7,322 nucleotides of DNA, from NCBI GenBank assembly GCA_021844725.1, contig JAKBSX010000131.1, positions 1 to 7,322 of the forward strand. The letters run 5' to 3'. The notes beneath the pieces were generated by a model. It saw only the letters and a program-made list of their open reading frames with translations, searched no databases and had not been told where the DNA came from. Below, piece by piece: positions 1 to 6,242 of the stretch. The DNA is from Actinomycetes bacterium (GTDB lineage Bacteria; Actinomycetota; Acidimicrobiia; Acidimicrobiales; Acidimicrobiaceae). Positions within the stretch are counted from its first letter, which is position 1, and every line of letters begins with the position of its first letter. The translations under genes and the position numbers were made by a program.

Positions 1-705
1 GGGGACTTTTGTCTATCGATTTCACCACTTGCAGATTGGCCACCTGATACATTGAAAGGCGATTGCAGAGGTCGTGAAGTAATCGCCGCATCCAATGGTC
101 CAGGTCTGGAATGGTTTTGCAAAGGATCCCTGATAGCTTGTTGCAACGTAAATCCAGCGGGTTGAGAATTTCCAGTAGGGTTTAAGACACGCATGATGAT
201 TACTCCCATGCTAAGCGTTATAGTGCAACGCTGTCCACCCTTCCGGATCGTCTCAATGTCTGTATCTATGTAGACAAAACTCCATCTGGACCCAGGGTCC
301 CGCAACTGGTGATCAGTGACAAGACAGTCGATCAAATCCTGCTTGTTCCGCGTCAAGCCTTTATATATAAGATTAGCTGGTTGATCAGCTCCTTCCACGA
401 GGCATTTCAATGTGCTCTGGTCACTCGCTACAAGACTTCTAGGAGCATTCTTCCACGATTTGCCCCCATCTCTGTTGTCTTTCGGCGTGAAATTCCATAG
501 TTCGAAAAAGGGGGGTTTCGATCCGTTGGCAGTCTCAACGGGTCTTGGGTTGATCTCGTTTTCTAGTTGATGGAATATTGAGTCAACATCTTCTTGCAAA
601 AAGAAAGAAAGAAACAAGGGGAAAAATATTCGGGGGTATCTCACTTCTAGGACCCTGTTGATTGCCAGGAAAGGGTAACGCGGAGACATCATTGAAATAA
701 ACCAT
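1..705 (-). CDS. Unrecognised protein, 5' part only; runs off the left edge
   Basis: The minus-strand frame is open without a stop from codon ATG 899-897 to base 1 (299 codons), far longer than chance predicts, so a gene is well supported although I do not recognise it. The core (from about 560 down) begins NEINPRPVE, then has ELWNFTPKD, a charged helical-looking part (LTRNKQDLIDCLV), a strand-rich part (SRWSFVYIDTDIE, CTITLSMGVIIM), and a Pro/Gln/Ser-rich, probably disordered tail up to the edge. No catalytic motif, signal peptide or convincing membrane segment is visible in the core. Start: a TATA box lies at 780-774. The first ATG after it is 705-703 (G at -3, G at +4), giving MVYFNDVSALPF and needing an intron at about 644 to return to the long frame. 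The intronless alternative starts at 692 or 689 (MMSPRYPF). The upstream ATG at 899 lies before the TATA box and is unlikely. The 3' end is outside the window. Confidence 0.6.
563..644 (-). other. Possible intron in the left-edge gene
   Basis: Reading the minus strand, a GTGAGA donor begins at 644 and is followed by a long pyrimidine tract. Three AG acceptors end at 593, 590 and 563, and all restore the same long downstream frame from the ATG at 705. The 563 acceptor (CTAG) is best: a TTGACTC branch-like motif lies shortly before it and the intron would be 82 nt, like those of the transporter gene. The 593 acceptor gives a 52-nt intron with a rarer AAG end. Because the region is also open when unspliced, the intron is a model only. 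Confidence 0.4.
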
Positions 706-773
706 GACTTCCAAGGGGATACCTGTAGGTGGGTACCAGGGCTGCTAGTACACACAGGACAAAGGTTCCAAGG

Positions 774-780
774 TTTTATA
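774..780 (-). promoter_or_regulatory. TATA box of the left-edge gene
   Basis: The minus strand reads TATATATTTATAAAACC here, with a perfect TATAAAA at 780-774. It lies about 70 bases before the ATG at 705 and about 80 before those at 692 and 689. This spacing fits a fungal core promoter and argues against the upstream in-frame ATG at 899. Confidence 0.45.
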
Positions 781-1320
781 AATATATATCGAAGTTGCAG
801 ACAAATCCTTGGATGATTTGGCCTGTGAGGAATATTCTCAAGTCGCTTGACCAGGGCCAGTAAGCCTAATTTATATCTCACAATAAAGACTTCGATCATG
901 ACTCAGCCCTTGGGGCTAAATGATAGATACATACCCATGTTAGAAAACATCCATGGATGTCTTTTGACGGTCCCAAAAACTAGCGAGACTGGTCTCGTGT
1001 TGGCCGAGATGGGTATATTTTTTGCCCCGGCAAACTTAGGGTTTGCATGAGCCAGTCTGTGAAACTCGATTCTTATCCTGTTTTGGGCCGCGGTGAATAT
1101 CTTGGAGCCTCAAGTAGTAGAGGCGGTGCATGTCGCGCATTTGTCGGTTGTCTCGAAGCAAGGCTGAGATTACTGTTATCACGCATTCTAGGACATTTCG
1201 TCAGCAAAGTCAGCTTACAACCGGTCGATTTTTCTTGGAAAAAGCAATCAACAATAAAATCAGTGACACAAATCGAGGATTTCACTGATTCTGAAGACAT
1301 TATCAAGTAATCCTTCATGC
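781..1320. other. Intergenic stretch, no supported gene
   Basis: This is probable upstream sequence of the left-edge gene. A plus-strand ATG frame of 87 codons (1047-1310) and a minus-strand ATG frame of 101 codons (1378-1073) overlap each other almost completely. Neither has a recognisable motif or a clear promoter, so at most one can be real and I call neither. Confidence 0.5.
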
Positions 1321-1554
1321 CAGGTTTGTTATGATATAGCCGTCCAACGTTGAAACTTTTCGGAGAAGACGTCAGCATACCTTAGTGCGAATGATAATGC
1401 GTAGCCTTGAGAACCGACAGCCTGCTGCATGGACCGGTATCTTGGTAGTCAAAAGGAACATGAAAGCATCAAACAGGTTGATTCCGGCGCCGTTGATGCT
1501 ACTTTGACTCGGTTGATTCGCGAAGACATGCACGGCGGGAAAAAAGAACTTCAA
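1321..1554 (-). pseudogene. Coding-like fragment with possible frameshift, unidentified
   Basis: A minus-strand frame reads FFFPAVHVFANQPSQ then INLFDAFMFLLTTK. Near 1440 a different frame becomes the more protein-like one (MQQAVGSQGYALSFALRYAD, then VFSEKFQRW) and ends at a TAA near 1331. A one-base frameshift around 1440 would join them into a single reading. There is no clear start, and an in-frame TAA lies just upstream, near 1590. It may be a fragment of the same relic as 1696-2220, or simply chance. The product is unknown. Confidence 0.15.
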
Positions 1555-1695
1555 GGTTGTGAGGGGTGTACGGACCGGTTTTTAACTTGCATGCACCGCT
1601 AGTAAGTAATTCCAGCCAGTTGAGTCATTATCATCCTAGTATCCGGACATCTGGCGACCAATCCCATGAACGCCGAGACGTCGCCACTACAGTAG

Positions 1696-2220
1696 TCATA
1701 AAAAACCCGGGGAATCCTGCAAGAAATGGATGGTGTGTATGACAGACACCGCCGGGGCATGAGGCTCTTTTTCCCTCGAAAATTGGCAAATCACGAACCG
1801 CAACGCAGACCGGTCTTCCGGAAAATACTGAGTCATTACAATGATAACGTCGTTGAGACCAGGTAGGGCATCACCACCTTGGTATGAGTTACACCAATAG
1901 ACGTGAATAGCATTATCGAGGTGAATCATTTCATCTTGACTCTTAGCCTGGAAGGCCCCGGTTTCCACCTCGCCGTACTCACACTTGGTCGCCGACTTGA
2001 TGAACGCTCATATGAGTGTGACGACCTGACAGATTCGCATCTGCCATCTATCTGTCATCTTGAACCACATTCTCACCGCTCTGCTCGACTTTGGGGAAAA
2101 TCCTACCCCAGATTGAGGCTGCTTGACTCATTCAATACCGGTGTAGAATATGACTCCGATCCGGTTGACTTCATTCGCGTTACGCGGCTCATATACCCCT
2201 ATGCCATTCCAAGGTTGTAT
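1696..2220 (-). pseudogene. Broken coding-like stretch, possible gene relic
   Basis: One minus-strand frame runs about 175 codons from 2220 to a TGA at 1696, with only two internal stops, both TGA, near 2131 and 2010. The translation looks protein-like (for example SSRAVRMWFKMTDRWQM, then DNAIHVYWCNSYQGGDALPG, then ALRFVICQFSREKE), but I recognise no family. A strong-looking donor GTGAGT lies near 1983, so an unmodelled intron could remove one stop. The opposite strand is also open over 1903-2301, but that frame contains no ATG at all, so it is probably a shadow. The base composition looks less AT-rich than the flank at 2300-3150. It could be a decayed gene or chance. Confidence 0.22.
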
Positions 2221-2301
2221 GATGCACTTATCTTTTTGCTACATACATCGATATTTGCTTCATGCCTCGAGCTCTCACACAGAGAGTATTTAGGTACTTG
2301 A

Positions 2302-3169
2302 CAACATGGTGTGTCGTGCGATTGAGTCACGCAGCATATACACCAAAGCCCCTAAATGCGACTAGGGCAAATTGAGGAGTCCACTGTCGAGTCTCAAATG
2401 TTCTGAGTTTAGTTGTGATTTGAATCTCAAGTCATATCGGTCGTGGACTTTATGGTATGATTCAAAATTTTTTGAATTTTAGGAAAAGTCGGGATTGACG
2501 GGTTCTACAAACAGGTATCGAATCTTTGTTATCATATACGACATCCAGCAACTACCAATTAAAGCCGCAAGGTTGCACAGACATGGAAAACAATTGCGTC
2601 AATGTTGCTCACCGTTCTCAGCGAGATTCTAAGTTGTTAGCTGGCTGAAAAGATGCATCATGGACGACATCTGTTTCTGGTGACACGCAGATCAACCTTG
2701 GAACCCTCAGTACATTGACTCTTATAAATTTATTACGTCTCGGTTCTTACGCACGTAACAATGTATAGAGTGAATACAATAATGCATACAGTGGATATCC
2801 TTGGCATTTCAGAGTGACATCTTTTCCTAAACTGGAAATTTATCTCGGCTATCCTCATATTTACCCTGCGTAGGAAACAAGGTGCAATATGTGTTAATCA
2901 ATCGGTGATCAGAAACCCTAATAGTAATTAACTACTTTGAGAATAGATACTCTTTTTCCGTGTAGGATTGACACTTCAAAGTTACTGAACGTGTTCAAGC
3001 ATGTGAAATGGAGCTTCATTAGCTGAAAAGATGTAAATGTCCAATTCATCATGACGACTGCCCAGGCAAACCTATCACACTATAAACTGCTTGACTCGCT
3101 TGGAAGCAACGATTCGGAAAAAAGAGCCAGAACTAGCTAAAAGTAGTAAAATGGGGAAACTCTTCATGA
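2302..3169. other. AT-rich spacer, including the transporter 3' flank
   Basis: No coding frame is visible on either strand. Contents: an AT hairpin at 2460-2477 (8-base arms ATTCAAAA/TTTTGAAT, two-base loop) and a single telobox-type AAACCCTAA at 2913-2921. Downstream of the transporter stop there is no AATAAA in the nearby minus strand. An AATGAA at 3020-3015, about 150 bases past the stop, is the best polyadenylation-signal candidate. Confidence 0.5.
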
Positions 3170-4842
3170 CTAAGCATCCTCGACGTGAGTGGCAGCCATT
3201 TTCTCACGATATTCAGCCTCATGGCGGCGTTCAAGGCCAGCAAGACCACCCTTTGGCAAAGACTTTGCAACCTTGACGGGATCGAATATCGACTTTGAGC
3301 GAATGAAGAACTCATCAATCTCTTCCAGTGTGCGACCTTTGGTCTCTGGATAGAAGAAGAAGAAGCAGGTGAAGGCAAAGGCACTGATGCAAGCAAAGAC
3401 AAGGTAATACCAGAAACCAATATTCTTCATAGCATGCGGGGTGACTTCGGCAATGAGGAAGTTGAATAGCCAATTCGTGCAAGCGCCCATTGCAGTAACC
3501 TTGTGTCGGATGGAGAGGGGCGATATTTCACCGGCGTACATGAATGGAATGAGGAACAGACCGGTAGGGAAAAAGAACATAGCCACGAAGTAGAAGAAGA
3601 TGGCTGCTTTACCGGCCGCAGGGTTAGCGAGGTCTGACATGAGACCGCAAAGACAGGCTTGCGCGAGAGTCATGCCGGCGGCACCGGCCATCAAGAGTTT
3701 CCTACGGCCAAATCTGTCAATGAGAAGAACTGCAATACCGGCACTGATGAACTGCCAGATTTGAATGCAACCCGAGAAGATACGGGCCTCAGTTGGAGTG
3801 TAGTGAAGTTGTTCCTGGAAGATCTGGGTGGAGTAAAAAGTTACAATATTGATACCGGTCATTTGAGCGAGCAATGCTGCACCGACAGCAAGACAGGCTC
3901 TGTGGAATTGACGTTCAGGTCCCATGGTAAAGACAGAGGTGGAATTCTGTCTTTCTTCGACCAATGTTTCACGGATAACGTCTAGCTCCTGAGAGATGAC
4001 TTCGGAATCTTCGGGCTCGCCTTCCAAAGCACTCATGACGAAACGGGCCTTCTCAATCTCATCTCGTTTGATGAGCCAACGAGGTGACTCGGGCAGGAAA
4101 AATACCATAGAAGTGACGACGAGAGCGAAGACGGCTTGGAAGGCGATGGGGAATCGAAAATTGACGGCGCTGTCCTTGACGAAAAACAGACCGAATTCGA
4201 TCCACACAGCGGTGGTGAGACCTCCAATGGCAAAGAAGCCCTGCATCAAGACTCGTCGACCACGCTCTTCTGCTTTGGAACATTCAGACACCCACATTGG
4301 AATAGTAGCCGTCAATGCGCCGACGCCGAGACCTGTTATTGTCAGTCCTCATCGCTCTTGCCGTCATTGGAGATGGTGATGTGCAAGGCGGGATGGGAAA
4401 CGTACCGGTAAGAATCCTGGCTACGATCAATTGAGCGATACTAAAAGGAGTTGATTGTAGGACGACACCAACGAGAACTACACATCCTGCAATGAAGATG
4501 GTACGGCGGCGACCCAAAATATCACCGATAAAGGCACATGAGAGCGCGCCGATAGCGCAACCGACTTCATAAATAGCGACGACCGTCCCTAAGAACAAAT
4601 CGATTAGCAAATTTTCACTTCAAAAGGCGCGATATTTCCTTCAATTGTGGTGGAAGCGAGAAGGAGTAGTACAAACCTTCAATATTGGCGTCTTTCATTT
4701 TAGAAAAGACCTTGAGAAACGTCGGTAGCGTCACGAGACCATTCATGACTGCCTGGTCATAGCCTTGCAAGGAGAAAGCAGTTGCAGCAACCAAGCTCAG
4801 CACAATGCTGAGCGTGTTGCCACGCAGGCCAAGATAAGTCAT
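3170..4842 (-). CDS. MFS sugar transporter (sugar porter family), three exons
   Basis: This is a plasma-membrane sugar porter of 503 residues, normal length for the family, moving a sugar or polyol probably with protons. Exons are 4842-4677, 4588-4406 and 4332-3170; both introns fall after the first base of a codon and the spliced frame is continuous to TAG at 3172-3170. Motifs in order: GYDQAVMNG in TM1 (27-35), GDILGRRR in loop 2-3 (77-84), ECSKAEERGR in loop 4-5 (133-142), PESPRWL after TM6 (197-203), QMTGIN in TM7 (273-278), DRFGRRK in loop 8-9 (322-328), AGEISP at the end of TM10 (383-388), NWLFNF in TM11 (403-408) and PETKGRTLEEID after TM12 (445-456). About twelve hydrophobic segments fit the usual topology, with a charged central loop near 205-258. 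D29 matches the proton-linked TM1 aspartate of XylE. By alignment, the first glutamine of the TM7 QQ pair is A272, and the TM10 tryptophan is F380. The start is fixed by an in-frame TAA 18 bases upstream and by A at -3. The exact substrate cannot be told. Confidence 0.95.
4333..4405 (-). other. Transporter intron 2
   Basis: This 73-nt intron has donor GTACGT at 4405, a textbook branch GACTGAC at 4347-4341 and acceptor AACAG ending at 4333. Splicing joins VARILTG to LGVGALTATIPMW, restoring the conserved TM4 region of sugar porters. Confidence 0.94.
4589..4676 (-). other. Transporter intron 1
   Basis: This 88-nt intron has donor GTTTGT at 4676, branch-like GCTAATC at 4608-4602 and acceptor TTCTTAG ending at 4589. 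Removing it joins ...DANIE to GTVVAIYEVG, which is the expected passage from the TM1-TM2 loop into TM2. Reading through instead gives a stop about 60 bases on. Confidence 0.92.
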
Positions 4843-4962
4843 TTTGGAACACTTTTTTTAATAGCTTAAGAGATGGGAATAAAAAAAAGACCTTGGAAGT
4901 CGATATTGAGGAGGAATGGTGAAGAAAGACGTGAAGCAGAGCGGAAGATGAGGGGGTGAGGG

Positions 4963-4970
4963 GATATAAG
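4963..4970 (-). promoter_or_regulatory. TATA-like element of the transporter gene
   Basis: The minus strand reads CTTATATC about 120 bases before the ATG. It is followed by a CT-rich leader (CCCCTCACCCCCTCATC) typical of fungal transcription start regions. The leader between this element and the ATG contains no other ATG, so there is no upstream reading frame in it. The match to TATAWAW is imperfect. Confidence 0.35.
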
Positions 4971-5023
4971 TACGGCTCTCCTTCGAGGGAATTCCTTTTC
5001 TCAAAATACGAGCCATGAAGGTT

Positions 5024-5313
5024 CTCCAGAGCCTAAACAGGACAGCAGAAAGGTGCTAATGATCGTCCCCGCATCTACGCAGTCAGGCTAATTTAGCAAT
5101 GCCAACTATCTCTGAACTTTAAAGTCAGCAGACGAATGGGAGCACATCGGAACGGGATGTCGAATTTCGACGCATTCGGAGCACGAGAGATTCTCAAGTT
5201 CTCGGAACCAAAAGAACAAGCGCATGCCGCACGGTCCAATGAATAGCGCGGAGAACGCCTTGCAATAGAAATGAGTCGGGCAACCCCGGTCGGGGGCCTT
5301 GTACCACGCGGGG
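5024..5313 (-). promoter_or_regulatory. Transporter upstream region with candidate CreA, XlnR and CCAAT sites
   Basis: Matches to the CreA glucose-repressor consensus SYGGRG lie at 5024-5029 (CTGGAG), 5067-5072 (GCGGGG) and 5284-5289 (CCGGGG) on the minus strand, and at 5308-5313 (GCGGGG) on the plus strand. About one match per 256 bases is expected by chance over both strands, so four in 290 bases is a mild excess. GGCTAA, the XlnR-type core, lies at 5086-5091 and a CCAAT box at 5236-5240. The 5284-5295 segment is a near-palindrome, CCCCG-GT-CGGGG. Carbon-source control is plausible for a sugar transporter but is inferred from short motifs only. Confidence 0.25.
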
Positions 5314-5750
5314 TACAGTTGATTATCAAAAATTGATAGTAGACTAAATAGCCGACGGGGATGATGACGACTCGTGCATTGAATGTTGACTGGCATTGCT
5401 CACAGTAATATCACCGTCCGAGATTGTAAGCCAGGGAGAAAAAAGAACTTTTTTCATCAATCACCACACTATTATTTCTTTAAATTCGCCCAGCACTAAT
5501 AGTAACTGCAGGGACTGAATTATTCTCGATGGAGAAGTAAATGAAAAAGCGTCTCCATTCATTCCCACCTCCTCTATATCATTACTCTTAATCATTTGCC
5601 TACTCCGTATAGTTAGGTTTGATGGAGCTATGAGCGAAGCTTTAACTGTATTTGTATAAGCGCATAAGGTTTGGTGCGGCCCACTCGCATGTTTGAGAGT
5701 TTCGGCTAATGAATCTTGGCCTGAAAGCTTGGTTCAGCCAACCTTACATC
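5314..5750. other. Distal upstream region, no supported gene
   Basis: This stretch is mostly AT-rich. It has one TACTCCGTA at 5601-5609 and a second GGCTAAT at 5704-5710. Minus-strand frames of 96 and 78 codons around 5093-5396 overlap one another and show no motif, so I treat them as chance. Confidence 0.45.
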
Positions 5751-5771
5751 TCCCGGAACTCAGTTTCGGGA
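5751..5771. repeat. Small inverted repeat
   Basis: TCCCGGAAC (5751-5759) and GTTTCGGGA (5763-5771) form an inverted repeat with 9-base arms, a single mismatch and a 3-base loop. It sits directly beside the heat-shock-element pattern at 5780-5794 and shares its TTC/GAA units, so it may be part of one regulatory cluster and not a terminator. Confidence 0.4.
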
Positions 5772-5779
5772 AATGAATG

Positions 5780-5794
5780 GTTCGGGAACTTTCG
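5780..5794. promoter_or_regulatory. Candidate heat-shock element, three perfect units
   Basis: The sequence gTTCggGAActTTCg holds three alternating nTTCn/nGAAn pentamers in exact 5-base phase, the pattern bound by heat-shock factor trimers. A two-unit version, tTTCggGAAa, lies just to the left at 5764-5773, one base out of phase. A perfect three-unit match is expected only about 0.06 times in a window this size. The nearest confident gene start is the transporter ATG about 940 bases away, and no gene is seen starting to the right, so the target is unclear. Confidence 0.4.
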
Positions 5795-5799
5795 GGCTG

Positions 5800-6071
5800 A
5801 TATTTTTCTATTATTTTGTGCTCGATGAGAAACATTACGACTTCAAACAACCGTGACTAGAAAACAAAGAGCCTGGGTTACACTCTGTACTGCGATGTGG
5901 TCACTGCCGAGGAATTGACGTTGCAATTTTTCTGTCGTTCATTGAGAGCCCAAACCGGGAGGCTTTCTTTGCTCGGTGGAGAGCCATTGAGAAGAGGGAT
6001 GAAATCAGCCTGGAACACGAGAATGAGGTCGCGTGGCACTGAGTAAACTGTCTTCAAAATATAATGTAACT
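5800..6071. other. No supported gene
   Basis: Two plus-strand frames are open at once for about 60 codons over 5857-6045, one of them protein-like (SFIESPNREAFFARWRAIEK) and ending at TGA 6040-6042. Neither begins with a usable ATG, and simultaneous openness suggests chance. A terminal exon of an unseen gene cannot be excluded. Confidence 0.4.
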
Positions 6072-6121
6072 TACTCCGTAGTTAACTAGTAACTACTACT
6101 TACTACTGTAGTAGTACTCCG
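6072..6121. repeat. TACTCCG / TACTAC motif cluster
   Basis: TACTCCG occurs in direct orientation at 6072-6078 and 6115-6121. Between the copies are CTACTACT-type runs and a perfect small palindrome, TACTAC-T-GTAGTA (6101-6113). The 9-base TACTCCGTA at 6072-6080 also occurs at 5601-5609. My recollection is that ACTCCGTA-type motifs are common in Eurotiales intergenic DNA. The function is unknown, and a degenerate mobile-element end is possible but unproven. Confidence 0.3.
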
Positions 6122-6228
6122 GGGGTAACGGGTTAGACTTACTGAGTCTGGATAGTCGACGCCGCGACCACAGCCAAGCTGCCCCTTGTGCCGCTCCCCA
6201 CCTGCCCGCCCCACAACGGTAGAGCTAT

Positions 6229-6242
6229 AACCCTAACCCTAA
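6229..6242. repeat. Two-copy telomere-type repeat (CCCTAA)2
   Basis: The sequence AACCCTAACCCTAA contains two tandem copies of the telomere unit CCCTAA, the complement of TTAGGG used by filamentous ascomycetes. It follows a C-rich tract at 6181-6212. Two copies are too few for a telomere end. It may be an interstitial trace or a telobox-like promoter element. Confidence 0.45.

Noticed and set aside
1047..1378. Overlapping ATG frames on both strands (87 and 101 codons)
   Set aside because: They overlap almost fully, have no recognised motif and no promoter support. They are too short to call in eukaryotic intergenic DNA.
1440..1570. Weak resemblance of LKFFFPAVHVFA to the LKxYFxP motif of DMATS-type prenyltransferases
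   Set aside because: Only about ten residues resemble it. The segments before and after do not follow the family order, so the similarity is too weak to name the fragment.
1903..2301. Plus-strand open frame of about 132 codons
   Set aside because: It has no ATG anywhere (it would start at GTG), shows no motif, and lies opposite the more protein-like minus-strand frame.
2644..3033. 12-base direct repeat GCTGAAAAGATG at 2644-2655 and 3022-3033
   Set aside because: One or two 12-base repeats are expected by chance in a window of this size, and the flanks do not match.
3659..4411. Several plus-strand and alternative minus-strand open frames
   Set aside because: They are shadows of the transporter exons in other frames; the transporter reading has all family motifs in order.
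5093..5396. Minus-strand frames of 96 and 78 codons upstream of the transporter
   Set aside because: They overlap each other, have no motif, and lie in the presumed promoter. They are probably chance.
5857..6042. Protein-like plus-strand frame ending SLEHENEVAWH
   Set aside because: It has no ATG, is only about 61 codons long, and a second frame over the same bases is equally open.
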